A stretch of 64,000 nucleotides of DNA from Qiania dongpingensis (GCF_014337195.1 NZ_CP060634.1:2542001-2606000), one strand, 5' to 3'. Counted from the stretch's first letter, positions 27,492 through 36,427 are shown. Translations and numbers: made by a program. Notes: generated from the letters alone by a model not told the origin.

Positions 27492-28784
27492 GTGAAACAG
27501 GATATGATTGTTATTTTGGATCTGGGCAGTACGGAAAACACGGTTTTGGCAAGAGCAATCCGAGATATGGGTGTGTACAGCGAGATTCATCCTCATGACA
27601 TTACCGTAAAGGAATTACAGGCGCTTCAGAATGTGAAGGGTATTATCTTGAACGGCGGGGAAAACAGAATCGTAGACGGTGAAGCCGTAGATGTCGCGCC
27701 GGAGCTGTATGGCTGTGGTTATCCGGTGATTTCCATTGATCACCCCACGGCAAAATGTGAAAAACGGTATGACAGGATTCCGGAGGAACCGGTGCTGAAA
27801 AGCTTTGTGTTCGATGAGTGCGGAGCAGAGGCCAATTGGAACATGAAGAATTTCGTGGCGGATCAGATAGAGCTGGTAAAACAGCAGGTGGGCGGCCGCA
27901 AGGTCCTGCTTGCCCTGTCCGGCGGCGTGGATTCCTCCGTTGTGGCGGCTCTTCTTCTGAAAGCTATCGGCCAGCAGCTGGTCTGTGTCCATGTAAACCA
28001 TGGGCTGATGAGAAAAAATGAGTCGGAGAATGTAGTCAGCGTCTTCCGGGATCAGCTCAGCGCGAATCTGATCTATGTGGACGCGACAGAGCGATTCCTT
28101 ACAAAGCTTGCAAATGTATCGGATCCGGAAGTGAAGCGTAAGATCATCGGCGGAGAATTTATCAATGTATTCCAGGAGGAGGCCAGGAAGCTGGAGGGAA
28201 TCGATTTCCTGGGTCAGGGCACGATTTACCCCGACATTATTGAGAGCGGGACTAAAACCGCGAAGATGGTTAAGTCCCATCACAATGTGGGCGGTCTGCC
28301 GGAAGATATGAAGTTTGAACTGGTGGAGCCTTTGAAGCAGCTTTTTAAGGATGAAGTGAGGGCCTGTGGCATTGAACTGGGCCTGCCGGATTATATGGTT
28401 TACCGTCAGCCGTTCCCGGGACCGGGGCTTGGCGTCCGCTGCCTCGGCGCAATCACAAGAGAACGCTTGGAAGCTGTGCGGGAATCCGATGCGATCCTCA
28501 GAGAAGAATTCGAAAAGGCCGGACTGGACAAGAAAGTTTGGCAGTACTTTACTGTGGTGCCGGATTTTAAATCTGTCGGTATGAGAAACCACGCGAGATG
28601 CTTCGATTATATGGTGATCATCCGGGCGATCAACACCGTGGATGCCATGACGGCGAGCATTGAAAAGGTGGATTGGGATGTGCTGGAGGTGATCACGAAC
28701 CGGATTCTGAATGAAGTCGATCATGTGAACCGGGTCTGCTATGATATGTCGCCGAAGCCGCCGGCTACGATAGAATTCGAATAG
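27492..28784 (+). CDS. guaA2: GMP synthase paralog lacking the glutaminase active site
   Basis: The protein has 430 residues against about 515 for normal GuaA. The first ~85 residues align with the glutaminase start (DMIVILDLGSTENTVLARAI, KGIILNGGENRIVD). At the nucleophile elbow, PVLGICYG is replaced by PVISIDHPTAKC, and the ~80-100 residues carrying the catalytic Cys, His and Glu are missing. The ATP-pyrophosphatase domain is intact (LALSGGVDSSVVAALL, HHNVGGLPEDM, RQPFPGPGLGVR), as is the dimerisation domain (SPKPPATIEFE). It should use free ammonia or an outside glutaminase. The GTG start follows AAGGGAG, with TATAAT at 27445. It differs clearly from the guaA at 1-334. Confidence 0.88.
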   Translation: MKQDMIVILDLGSTENTVLARAIRDMGVYSEIHPHDITVKELQALQNVKGIILNGGENRIVDGEAVDVAPELYGCGYPVISIDHPTAKCEKRYDRIPEEPVLKSFVFDECGAEANWNMKNFVADQIELVKQQVGGRKVLLALSGGVDSSVVAALLLKAIGQQLVCVHVNHGLMRKNESENVVSVFRDQLSANLIYVDATERFLTKLANVSDPEVKRKIIGGEFINVFQEEARKLEGIDFLGQGTIYPDIIESGTKTAKMVKSHHNVGGLPEDMKFELVEPLKQLFKDEVRACGIELGLPDYMVYRQPFPGPGLGVRCLGAITRERLEAVRESDAILREEFEKAGLDKKVWQYFTVVPDFKSVGMRNHARCFDYMVIIRAINTVDAMTASIEKVDWDVLEVITNRILNEVDHVNRVCYDMSPKPPATIEFE

Positions 28785-28793
28785 TTGTCAAAG

Positions 28794-28833
28794 AAGCCGG
28801 GAAGCCGCTTAAACTGCGGACGTTCCGGCTTTT
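28794..28833 (+). terminator. Terminator of the guaA paralog
   Basis: AAGCCGGGAA, CCGC and their complements GCGG and GTTCCGGCTT form a stem, followed by TTTTA. Confidence 0.8.
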
Positions 28834-29160
28834 AGTATGTGGTAAGCTTCAGCAAAGGCGTGTTTGCATTGTGACATTTCATTTTTTCCATTTTGGTGCT
28901 CATACCAGGCTTCTCCGCTGAACTCGTTCCATTCAACGATAGATTTTGAGAAAGAAAAGGTAAAGTAAAACATACCTGCGATGCTGTCAAGTAGAAAACA
29001 AGATTTGTAATTGTTATCATTCTGTTTATTTATTTCATCCATGCTCTGTATATAACAGCGAATCATACGATTCCCAGGAATTAAAGACATTAGAATCTAT
29101 TTTCATGTTCTCAAACGTCATGACAGCTTCTTTTACACATATATCTTTTATATTTGTATT
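28809..29160 (-). pseudogene. Possible decayed gene of unknown family
   Basis: On the minus strand a 93-residue open frame (ends EWNEFSGEAWYEHQNGKNEM...AYHILKAGTSAV) is preceded in another frame by KEAVMTFENMKIDSNVFNSW. This suggests a longer gene broken by a frameshift. The frame overlaps the guaA2 terminator. No family is recognised, and it may be chance coding. Confidence 0.25.
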
Positions 29161-29170
29161 TTGAGAATTT

Positions 29171-29374
29171 GTGGTCATCGCGTTTATGGAGGAAGCCAGC
29201 CATATCACGCTGTTATTAACTATGCTCAGTTCATTTATAATTTACATAACCATATACGAGACAAAGAACCCAAAACTAAAAACACTTCACAAACTTGCGA
29301 TAGGTTTGGATATGACTGTTTCTGGATTGCTGGACTTTCCAGAAATGAACGAATCAGCATTTGAAGATGAGTAA
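29171..29374 (+). pseudogene. Fragment of an XRE-type regulator
   Basis: The end of this frame, YETKNPKLKTLHKLAIGLDM followed by TVSGLLDFPEM, matches the last helices of Cro/C1 HTH proteins (pattern YENGKxxPSLxTLxKLAxAL). The N-terminal part is not a normal HTH, and no ribosome site is seen, so this is a truncated remnant. Confidence 0.55.
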
Positions 29375-29466
29375 AAGAGATTTATAATATGACTATGATA
29401 TCATTGCCAGTATTACATAATAACTGTATAATATCTCTATAAATTTGAATTTGTGGAGATAAAGTT

Positions 29467-29949
29467 ATGAATAAAGAAGAAACATATCAATTTCTGAGAA
29501 AACATGATATAAAATTTGAAGTAAATGAGCATAAAGCGGTTTTTAATATGGGAGAGCTTGACTCTGTGGAATTGTCCTATCCTGAATGGGATGCAAAAAA
29601 TCTATTTATCCGAGATGATAAAAAGCGCAATTACTATCTGATTTCTGTTAAAGGTGACAAGAGAGTTGACTTGAAAGACTTTCGCAGGAAACATGGTCTA
29701 CGAGCTCTTTCTTTCGCATCAGAAGACGACTTGTTGGCAATTATGGGATTGACATCTGGTTCTGTTACACCGCTTGGCATTTTGAATGATACTGATCGTA
29801 GAGTTCATTTTTACCTTGATTCTGAGTTTGTAGGAAATATGATTGGCGTACATCCAAACGAGAATAATGCTACAGTATGGATGCAAGCGGATATTCTTAC
29901 TAGTTTAATTAGAGAACACGGGAATGAAGTAGATGTTGTTGAAATATAG
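29467..29949 (+). CDS. proX: Prolyl-tRNA editing protein (YbaK/ProX family)
   Basis: The protein has 160 residues and is a free-standing trans-editing deacylase of the YbaK/ProRS-INS family, which hydrolyses mischarged Ala-tRNA(Pro). Family features seen are FRKHDIKFEVNEHKAVFNM at the start, KNLFIRDDKKRNYYLISVKG (conserved K and substrate-pocket strand), and LTSGSVTPLGILND with the conserved GxVxPxG-like loop. A GGAGATAAAG site precedes the ATG. It stands alone, flanked by gene remnants. Assignment is solid. Confidence 0.9.
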   Translation: MNKEETYQFLRKHDIKFEVNEHKAVFNMGELDSVELSYPEWDAKNLFIRDDKKRNYYLISVKGDKRVDLKDFRRKHGLRALSFASEDDLLAIMGLTSGSVTPLGILNDTDRRVHFYLDSEFVGNMIGVHPNENNATVWMQADILTSLIREHGNEVDVVEI

Positions 29950-30247
29950 TGCTAATAGTTTACTGTAATAGAAGAGTAGGAAAGATTCCAGTTCGTCAGC
30001 TGAATATGCAATGAACCACATCGGTTAGAAACTCTATATCATTGCTCATAATCCTAGTTTTTAAGCGATAATCAGCGTATCTGTTTTAAATTATTTAAAT
30101 GGGCTGGTCTGTCACAGTGGAATCGTTTATAATGAAAAATAACCGGTAAGGAAATAATGTTTTTGAAGACGACATCTCACCGCACAAAAAGTCAAGAGAA
30201 ACTCTCCATGTTCCTCTACAATAGGATTATACGGAAGGAGGGAGACG
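29950..30247. other. Gene-free spacer before the AraC regulator
   Basis: About 300 AT-rich bases. Apart from the GGAAGGAGGGAG ribosome site at the right end, no gene, repeat or convincing promoter pair is seen. Confidence 0.5.
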
Positions 30248-31126
30248 ATGGACTGGATTTCGGGAGTGCAGCGGGCAATCGACTATGTGGAGGACCACAT
30301 CGGGGAGCCTATTGATTATGAAGAGGTGGCAAAATGCGCGTATTCTTCAAGCTTTCATTTTCAGCGTGTATTCAGTATCTTATGTGGTTTTACATTGGGA
30401 GAATATATTCGCTGCAGGCGGCTGTCCCTTGCGGGAAATGAGGTGTTGGGTACCGATGATAAGGTGATTGATATAGCGCTGCGGTATGGCTATGATTCAC
30501 CGGAAAGCTTCAGCAGGGCGTTTTCCCGTTTTCATGGAATGTCACCCTCACAGGCGAAAAATAACAAGGCAGTATTGAAATCCTTTTCCCGCCTATCCGT
30601 AAAACTTATTTTGAACGGAGGAAATATGATGGATTACAGAATTGAAACCCAGAAAGCGTTTAAGCTGGTCATGAAACGAAAGAAGGTTTCCGGGAAACAG
30701 GAGCTGACGGCGGCGGAGATTTCAGAATTCTGGCAGCAGTGCGGTATGGACGGCACCATCCAGGCGCTGTGCAAGTACATTCCGGAGGACAACATTTTTA
30801 AAGACTGCATTGTAGGGGCCTGTTTTGGAAAGGATGCTGCGGACAAAGAGTTTCCCTATGCGATTGGGGCCATGTATAATGGGAAGCCGGTGGAAGAAGA
30901 CGATCTTTTAGTAGAAGAGATTCCGGCGCATACCTACGTGGTATTTCCCTGTATCGGAAAGATGCCGGAAGCATTTCAAAATTTGTATCAGCGGATTTAC
31001 AGCGAATTCTTCCCGGCGAGTGAATATCAGCCCTGTGGAGGAACCGATTTTGAGGCATATCCGTCGGCAGATGTGACATCTCCAGACTATCGCTGCGAGA
31101 TTTGGATAGCGGTTGAAAAGAGATAG
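30248..31126 (+). CDS. AraC-family regulator with GyrI-like effector domain
   Basis: The protein has 292 residues. The N-terminal ~105 residues hold two AraC HTHs (EEVAKCAYSSSFHFQRVFS, IDIALRYGYDSPESFSRAFS). The C-terminal ~155 residues form a GyrI/BmrR-type effector-binding domain (IETQKAFKLVMKRKKVSG at its start, ending DYRCEIWIAVEK). The layout resembles SoxS/Rob-type multidrug regulators that bind hydrophobic ligands. A GGAGGG site sets the start. It ends in a clear terminator and has no adjacent target gene, so it probably acts in trans. Confidence 0.9.
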   Translation: MDWISGVQRAIDYVEDHIGEPIDYEEVAKCAYSSSFHFQRVFSILCGFTLGEYIRCRRLSLAGNEVLGTDDKVIDIALRYGYDSPESFSRAFSRFHGMSPSQAKNNKAVLKSFSRLSVKLILNGGNMMDYRIETQKAFKLVMKRKKVSGKQELTAAEISEFWQQCGMDGTIQALCKYIPEDNIFKDCIVGACFGKDAADKEFPYAIGAMYNGKPVEEDDLLVEEIPAHTYVVFPCIGKMPEAFQNLYQRIYSEFFPASEYQPCGGTDFEAYPSADVTSPDYRCEIWIAVEKR

Positions 31127-31136
31127 GATCAGAAAT

Positions 31137-31178
31137 ACCACCCTTTGAGCCTTGACCGGCTTTAAGGGTGGTTTCTTT
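31137..31178 (+). terminator. Terminator of the AraC gene
   Basis: ACCACCCTT (31137-31145) pairs with AAGGGTGGT (31164-31172), followed by TTCTTT. Confidence 0.8.
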
Positions 31179-31383
31179 ATGCCATGCGGGAATGTAAATA
31201 AGGGGTCATGGCCATATTTTCTTTACAGTAAAATGTTCGGGAGATATAATACAAATATATTATTTAAGAGGGCTTGTAATCTATCTGGCTTTAAATGCAA
31301 CATTTCCGGGTCCTTACCTGTATTTATATTAGAATGCTGAATGAAGCAATTCAAATTTTTGTATACAGGAAGGAGTTTTTATT

Positions 31384-31947
31384 ATGATGAGGAAAACGGC
31401 TGTTTTTTTATTATGTATGGTAATACTGGTTTTTAGCGCTGCCTGTGGGAGCACGAGGGGTAAAAACAGAGATAATACTGCGGAAAACGGCAGCCAGACG
31501 GAGATAGATTCTGCTGCGAGGGAAAAGGACGGTACTTTAGGCGCTCAAATTTCCAATCCTTTTTCCGACTGCGATACCATAGAAGAAGCCTGCCGGCAGG
31601 TCGGGTTTGATATAACGATACCTGATAAGGCAGCAGGTTATTCGGAAAAAAAGATTCAGACGGCAAGCAAAGAAGATATGAAAATGATACAAGTGTTTTA
31701 TATGTTTTCCGGCGAGGAAAAAATTCTTATTCGGAAGGCTGTTTCCAGTACAGATATAAGCGGCGATTTTACGGACTATGAAGAAGAGGATGTGGTTTCA
31801 GCCGGCGGACGGGACGTTACTCTTAAAGGAAATGACGGCACTAAGTTTCTTGCCGTCTGGACAGACAAGGATTATTCGTATTCTGTGCATGTAAGTGATG
31901 GTATGGAAAGTGACAGCATGATGGGATTGATAGAATTGATAAATTAA
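31384..31947 (+). CDS. Lipoprotein with DUF4367-like sensor domain
   Basis: The protein has 187 residues. The signal ends in lipobox FSAAC. An Asp/Asn-rich linker leads to a ~115-residue domain (CRQVGFDITIPDKAAGYS, DVTLKGNDGTKFLAVWTDKD). The same domain type ends the anti-sigma protein at 32594 (EVTLKGNDGVYPLVLWNDGH). A GGAAGGAG site precedes the ATG. It sits directly before the sigma/anti-sigma pair and may belong to their regulon or sensing circuit. Confidence 0.75.
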   Translation: MMRKTAVFLLCMVILVFSAACGSTRGKNRDNTAENGSQTEIDSAAREKDGTLGAQISNPFSDCDTIEEACRQVGFDITIPDKAAGYSEKKIQTASKEDMKMIQVFYMFSGEEKILIRKAVSSTDISGDFTDYEEEDVVSAGGRDVTLKGNDGTKFLAVWTDKDYSYSVHVSDGMESDSMMGLIELIN

Positions 31948-32001
31948 AGTGAAGATAACATAAAAGAGTTTTAACTTTGTTCCATTAAATAAGGGGAAGC
32001 T

Positions 32002-32616
32002 ATGGCTTTATGTGTTGGAAGAAAATACGGTCTCAGAAACCTTATGGCTTCTGTAGTTCAGTCATATCACCATATTTTGTTTGCGCTTTCAGAAAAAAAG
32101 ACGGTGCAAGATATATCGGTCAGGCGGGAGGAAATCTGTTTACAGGCTGAAAGGATGCTTCAGAAATATGGTGACTCTATTTTGCGGCTTGCATATTCGT
32201 ATTTGTGTAATATGAGCGACGCAGAAGATATTCTGCAGGATACTTTAATTCAGTTTCTTAAAAAGGCTCCTGTTTTAAACTCTCCATCCCATGAAAAGGC
32301 ATGGCTTTTGCGGGTGGCGGCTAATCTGAGCAAAAATAAGATAGAATATAACCGGATCCGCAGAACGGATGAATTGGCGGAAAGATTAGCCGCTGAGGAA
32401 CGAGAGGACTTGTCGTTTGTTTGGGAAGCGGTTAAAGAACTCCCATTAAAATACCGGGAGGTGATACATTTATATCATTATGAGGGATATTCAACGGCAA
32501 AAATTGCTGAGATTTTAAACAGGAAGGAATCGACAGTGCGCTCTGATCTGAGAAGAGGCCGGCTTAAATTGAAAGACATTTTAAGGGAGGCGTATGACTT
32601 TGGGGAAATATTGTGA
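32002..32616 (+). CDS. ECF-type RNA polymerase sigma factor
   Basis: The protein has 204 residues with an N-terminal extension of ~45 residues. Region 2 is at about 55-115 (RLAYSYLCNMSDAEDILQDT, HEKAWLLRVAANLSKNK). Region 4 is at about 140-195 (LPLKYREVIHLYHYEGYSTA, KIAEILNRKESTVRSDLRRG). Translation overlaps the anti-sigma gene by 23 bp, a typical coupling. It is probably held inactive by that membrane partner until an envelope signal arrives. Its promoter targets are not evident. Confidence 0.9.
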   Translation: MALCVGRKYGLRNLMASVVQSYHHILFALSEKKTVQDISVRREEICLQAERMLQKYGDSILRLAYSYLCNMSDAEDILQDTLIQFLKKAPVLNSPSHEKAWLLRVAANLSKNKIEYNRIRRTDELAERLAAEEREDLSFVWEAVKELPLKYREVIHLYHYEGYSTAKIAEILNRKESTVRSDLRRGRLKLKDILREAYDFGEIL

Positions 32617-33226
32617 AACCATGTTAAAAATAGAAATAACTGAAGATATGCGCAGACGGTTGATTGAAAACATCGGCCGGAAAGTTTGCACGAAACAAAA
32701 CAAGAAGAGATATTCTCCCGTTGCTAAGATTCTTTCTGCAGCCGCCTGTTTTATTGTCTTGCTGACTGGTATTATTATATTGTCCGGTCGTATCAGTGAT
32801 ATGTCCCATAAACCGGAACCGGGAATATTGACTTCGCCAGATATCACAGAAAAAGAATCTGACAAAGAATTGTCAGATTACATTGGCTTTGTCATAAAGG
32901 ATATCCCATCACTTTTAAAGGGGTCTGCGGAAGCTCACTATAAGGCTTATAATAAAGAACTGGCAGAAATTATCTATAGTTTTCCCGGACGGACCATTAC
33001 TTACCGAAAATCTTTTGGTTCAAAAGATAATTCTGGCATTTACGGGATGTATGATGAGGAACGAATTATTAATTTGGGTGGATATGAAGTCACATTAAAA
33101 GGGAATGACGGTGTGTATCCGCTTGTACTGTGGAACGATGGTCACTACGCATTTTCAATTCATTCAGACAATGGATTATCGGAACAAGAGATACAAGAAA
33201 TCATTTTAGAGATAACAGAGAACTGA
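32594..33226 (+). CDS. Membrane anti-sigma factor with DUF4367-like outer domain
   Basis: The protein has 210 residues. A short cytoplasmic part (~40 residues, TEDMRRRLIENIGRKV) would bind the sigma factor. One membrane helix (ILSAAACFIVLLTGIIIL) and an outer domain (KDIPSLLKGSAEAHY, YEVTLKGNDGVYPLVLWNDG) follow. The outer domain is homologous to the lipoprotein encoded at 31384. No zinc-binding anti-sigma HxxxCxxC motif is visible, so this is a non-canonical type. The role rests on gene overlap with the sigma factor. Confidence 0.8.
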   Translation: MTLGKYCETMLKIEITEDMRRRLIENIGRKVCTKQNKKRYSPVAKILSAAACFIVLLTGIIILSGRISDMSHKPEPGILTSPDITEKESDKELSDYIGFVIKDIPSLLKGSAEAHYKAYNKELAEIIYSFPGRTITYRKSFGSKDNSGIYGMYDEERIINLGGYEVTLKGNDGVYPLVLWNDGHYAFSIHSDNGLSEQEIQEIILEITEN

Positions 33227-33281
33227 GATGGGGATTCAGACTTTGACAGAAAATTTTTTTAGAAAAGGAAACAGAAGGAAG

Positions 33282-33761
33282 ATGGATAAAAAACGTTCCT
33301 GCATGACTACGTTGTGCTATGTGGAAAAAGATGAGAGCTATTTGATGATGCACCGCATCAGTAAGAAAAATGATGTGAACGAGGGAAAATGGATTGGCAT
33401 CGGGGGCCATTTTGAGGAAGGCGAGAGTCCGGAAGACTGCCTTTTGAGAGAGGCGAAGGAGGAGACCGGTCTGTCTTTAACCAGATATCGTTTCCGCGGG
33501 CTGGTGACCTTCACCCAGGCAGGATACGGCACGGAATACATGTGCTTGTATACGGCTGACGGGTTTGAAGGAGAACTGAAGGAGTGCGATGAGGGAAAAC
33601 TTGAGTGGGTGAAGAAATCAGAGCTGAACCGGCTGGAGCTCTGGACCGGAGATAAGATTTTTCTGAAGCTTCTGGCTGCCGGCGCGCCTTTCTTCTCCCT
33701 GAAACTGGAATACGAGGGAGACACCCTGAAGCTTGCGGTTCTGGACGGCACACCTGTTTGA
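33282..33761 (+). CDS. Nudix hydrolase (8-oxo-dGTP diphosphatase-like)
   Basis: The protein has 159 residues. The Nudix box is complete: GHFEEGESPEDCLLREAKEE then TGL, matching G-x5-E-x7-REUxEExGU. The N-terminus TTLCYVEKDESYLMMHR is like MutT/MTH1-type pyrophosphatases. The ATG at 33282 with AGAAGGA is preferred to the one at 33228, since the extra 18 residues do not look like the family. It is probably a nucleotide-sanitising enzyme; the precise substrate cannot be told. Confidence 0.88.
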   Translation: MDKKRSCMTTLCYVEKDESYLMMHRISKKNDVNEGKWIGIGGHFEEGESPEDCLLREAKEETGLSLTRYRFRGLVTFTQAGYGTEYMCLYTADGFEGELKECDEGKLEWVKKSELNRLELWTGDKIFLKLLAAGAPFFSLKLEYEGDTLKLAVLDGTPV

Positions 33762-33933
33762 TCTGGTAAGGACATCCTTATGTACGACAACACGGAGGTA
33801 AAATGAAAAAGAGAAATGAAGCATGGCTCCATGCAAAGCCGGCAGGCAGCGACCTTTGTATGGAGTAATTTCAGTCGCTGAATCCATATGCTGGCTTTGA
33901 TACTTGTCGATTTCAAACAAGGAGGGAGCCTGC

Positions 33934-34197
33934 ATGAGATATAAGAATGCGAACGCTGTGCTACCGGAGGGACTGGTCAGAGAACTGCAGGAATACATAC
34001 AGGGAGGATATCTTTATGTGCCTGTGGAGCGGAGCAGACAAAAACGCTGGGGAGAAGTCTCCGGCTACCGGGAAGAATTGCAGCAGAGAAATGACAAAAT
34101 AAAGGAAGAATACCGCGGCGGGTCTGCAATCGAGGTTCTGGCTGACCGGTACGGGTTGTCGGTTTATGCCATACGTAAGATTCTCTATCAAAGATAG
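33934..34197 (+). CDS. Small conserved HTH protein (CD3324-like)
   Basis: The protein has 87 residues. It opens MRYKNANAVLPEGLVREL, QEYIQGGYLYVP, followed by a basic segment and an HTH-like end (IEVLADRYGLSVYAIRKIL). This is a conserved small family of Clostridia of unknown function. AAGGAGGG sets the start at 33934. It stands next to gene fragments. Confidence 0.75.
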   Translation: MRYKNANAVLPEGLVRELQEYIQGGYLYVPVERSRQKRWGEVSGYREELQQRNDKIKEEYRGGSAIEVLADRYGLSVYAIRKILYQR

Positions 34198-34480
34198 ATC
34201 GGGGCCAGGCGCGGCAGGGGAGACACTTCGTGAAGAAGCTGAAATGTGGTTTTTGAGCCATGGCATTGCGACCATGCTTTTTACTTCTTATTTTGACCTC
34301 GGTATGGATGCCGTCAGTGAGATGCCGACAGACGCGTATGTGAGCTTTTTACCGCATTGAATAAACAGGATCACTTACAGGCGGCAGATGGATGAAGCGG
34401 AATAGCTGTATTGCCCCAGGTGTAAAGGAAATACGAGGGGCATGATCCGCAGGGACACTTATGCAGAGCCGATAACCTGA
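34198..34480 (+). pseudogene. Gene fragments: TetR C-terminus and Cys-rich KTR-like end
   Basis: In 34226-34360 the frame EMWFLSHGIATMLFTSYFD resembles the end of a TetR/AcrR ligand domain. In 34406-34480 the frame LYCPRCKGNTRGMIRRDTYA resembles the start of Cys-rich KTR proteins of Tn916-like transposons. Neither has a start or a full domain. Confidence 0.4.
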
Positions 34481-34515
34481 GAGAAACTCACGGTTACCGG
34501 CTCATTTTATTTTTC
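34466..34515 (+). terminator. Terminator upstream of the acetyltransferase
   Basis: GAGCCGATAACC (34466-34477) pairs with GGTTACCGGCTC (34492-34503, one bulge), followed by TTTTATTTTTC. Confidence 0.75.
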
Positions 34516-34673
34516 ATGGGATTGGGCTGTCAATAGAAAAGGAAAATCTAAGGGCAGAATCATGGGCCTGCCCGATTTATCATATACAAAACATTGCCGG
34601 GCTATAGTGTATATTGAAGAGGGATAAGTCAATAGATAAAATATAGGTGAATACCAGAAGGAGGTAAACGGTA

Positions 34674-35318
34674 ATGTCCGATACAGAAAAACAGATCTAT
34701 CCCCGCACGGGAGATAAAGAAACGGTGTACTTGAACAGTGTGGTCAAAGACCCAAGTATAGTGATCGGGGAATACACGATGTACCATGATTTTGTCAACG
34801 ACCCGGCTCAGTTTGAGAAAAACAGCGTCTTATACCATTATCCGATCAACCACGACAGGCTGGTAATCGGAAAATTCTGTTCCATAGCCTGCGGAGCGAA
34901 ATTTCTCTTTAACAGCGCCAACCATAAAATGTCCTCTTTGTCTACCTATCCGTTTCCTCTGTTTTATGAAGAGTGGGGATTGGACCGCGCGGATGTCGCC
35001 GGCTCCTGGGATAACAAAGGGGATATCCTCATTGGAAACGACGTATGGATTGGTTACGAGGCCGTGATTCTGGCCGGTGTCACGATTGGCGACGGTGCGG
35101 TCATAGGAACACGGGCGGTGGTCACGAAGGACGTACCGCCGTATACGGTGGTCGGGGGAATACCTGCCAAAACCATTAAGAAGCGCTTTTCAGAAGAAAC
35201 CATTTCCGCGCTGCTGGAATTAAAGTGGTGGGACTGGCCGAAGGAAAGAATCGCGGAGAGCATCGGCGCGATTCAGACAGGCTCCATAGAACAGCTGAGG
35301 AAATCGTCACATTTTTGA
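34674..35318 (+). CDS. Vat/CatB-like xenobiotic acetyltransferase
   Basis: The protein has 214 residues and a left-handed beta-helix (hexapeptide) fold. The sequence [40 protein letters not shown] (catalytic His region) and [20 protein letters not shown] then [20 protein letters not shown] is the hallmark of streptogramin A (Vat) and type B chloramphenicol acetyltransferases. An AGGAGG site precedes the ATG. The 3' end overlaps the convergent HxlR gene. Chromosomal members do not always confer resistance, so the substrate remains open. Confidence 0.88.
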   Translation: MSDTEKQIYPRTGDKETVYLNSVVKDPSIVIGEYTMYHDFVNDPAQFEKNSVLYHYPINHDRLVIGKFCSIACGAKFLFNSANHKMSSLSTYPFPLFYEEWGLDRADVAGSWDNKGDILIGNDVWIGYEAVILAGVTIGDGAVIGTRAVVTKDVPPYTVVGGIPAKTIKKRFSEETISALLELKWWDWPKERIAESIGAIQTGSIEQLRKSSHF

Positions 35319-35633
35319 TACTTTCTTTTTATAATCGTTCCCCCAATCCACCATGGCGTCCAGCACCGGCTTGAGGCTGTATCCGGTTTCCGTAAGAGAG
35401 TACTCTACTCTTGGAGGAACCTCCGGATATACCTTTCGGTTCACAAGACCACTTTCTTCCATGGAGCGGAGATTGGCGGTCAAAACTTTCTGCGATATGC
35501 TCCCAATGGATTTTTTCAATTCTCCGAACCGTTTCTTTCCATCCATCAGATCCCGGATGATCAATACCTTCCAGCGGTCGCTGATGAGCATCAGGGTGGT
35601 CTCCACCGGGCAGGCGGGCAGTTCTCTGTTCAT
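35307..35633 (-). CDS. HxlR-family redox/xenobiotic-type regulator
   Basis: The protein has 108 residues. The HxlR winged helix is clear: [57 protein letters not shown]. Its single N-terminal Cys (PACPVE) is at the place used for thiol sensing in HypR/YodB-type regulators. GGAGG upstream of the ATG at 35633 sets the start. It is divergent from the operon at 35780 with a palindromic operator in between, so it probably controls that operon. Confidence 0.9.
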   Translation of the reverse strand: MNRELPACPVETTLMLISDRWKVLIIRDLMDGKKRFGELKKSIGSISQKVLTANLRSMEESGLVNRKVYPEVPPRVEYSLTETGYSLKPVLDAMVDWGNDYKKKVSKM

Positions 35634-35682
35634 AAAAACCTCCAATTCATGCAATAGTTTCGTTTGGGTGACTAGGGCACAA

Positions 35683-35698
35683 TAAAGTGCTTACTTTA
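35683..35698. promoter_or_regulatory. Candidate HxlR operator
   Basis: TAAAGT-GCTT-ACTTTA is a perfect 6-bp inverted repeat in the 146-bp divergent intergenic region, the usual place and size for an HxlR dimer site. Confidence 0.6.
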
Positions 35699-35779
35699 CC
35701 AATAGCCCTTATGGATATATTATATTCTTACAGGTGAGAAGTTACAAGTGATTGAAAGAAAAGGATGGAGGAATTCAAA

Positions 35780-36409
35780 ATGAAGATTGCAGTCGTATGT
35801 GCAAATGGAAAAGAAGGAAGCCTGATCGTGAAAGAAGCGATGGACAGGGGGCTTGACGTCACGGCAGTGGTGCGTGGAGAAAACAGATCGGCCGCAGAGA
35901 AGGTCATTCAGAAGGATTTGTTTCAGCTGACTGCCTCGGATCTGGAAGGCTTTGATGTGGTCATTGACGCTTTTGGGGCATGGACACCGGAGGAGCTGCC
36001 GAAGCACAGCACATCTTTGAAGCATCTGTGTGATACTGTCAGCGGAAAAGATACAAGGCTTCTGGTGGTCGGAGGGGCGGGGAGCCTCTATGTGAATACA
36101 GAGCATACGGCACAGGTAATGGATGGCCCCGACTTTCCGGATATCTTTAAGCCGCTTGCGTCCAATATGGGGAAAGCGCTGGAGGAGCTGCGCGCCAGGA
36201 AGGATGTAAAATGGACTTATTTAAGCCCGGCCGGAGACTTTCGCGCCGACGGAGCAAGAACAGGGAACTATATTCTCGGCGGCGAGGAGCTGACGCTGAA
36301 CTCCAAAGGGGAGAGTGTTATCAGCTATGCGGATTATGCGATTGCCATGGTCGACGAGGCAGTGAATGGAGGCCATATTCAGCAGAGGATATCTGTTGTC
36401 GCGGAATAA
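35780..36409 (+). CDS. NAD(P)-binding oxidoreductase (NmrA/SDR_a5-like)
   Basis: The protein has 209 residues. It starts MKIAVVCANGKEGSLIVKEA, a GxxGxxG-like Rossmann turn, and contains LLVVGGAGSLYVN and WTYLSPAGDFRADGARTGNY, typical of the atypical SDR family of YhfK/NmrA type. GGAGG places the start at 35780. Such genes are common targets of HxlR regulators in quinone and aldehyde stress. It is the first gene of a four-gene operon with the ADP-ribosylation genes. Confidence 0.85.
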   Translation: MKIAVVCANGKEGSLIVKEAMDRGLDVTAVVRGENRSAAEKVIQKDLFQLTASDLEGFDVVIDAFGAWTPEELPKHSTSLKHLCDTVSGKDTRLLVVGGAGSLYVNTEHTAQVMDGPDFPDIFKPLASNMGKALEELRARKDVKWTYLSPAGDFRADGARTGNYILGGEELTLNSKGESVISYADYAIAMVDEAVNGGHIQQRISVVAE

Positions 36410-36427
36410 ATGGAGGAGGAAAGCACG

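Noticed and set aside
34166..34360. A real 64-residue gene
   Set aside because: It begins inside the preceding CDS without a ribosome site; only its end resembles a TetR tail, so it is kept as a fragment.
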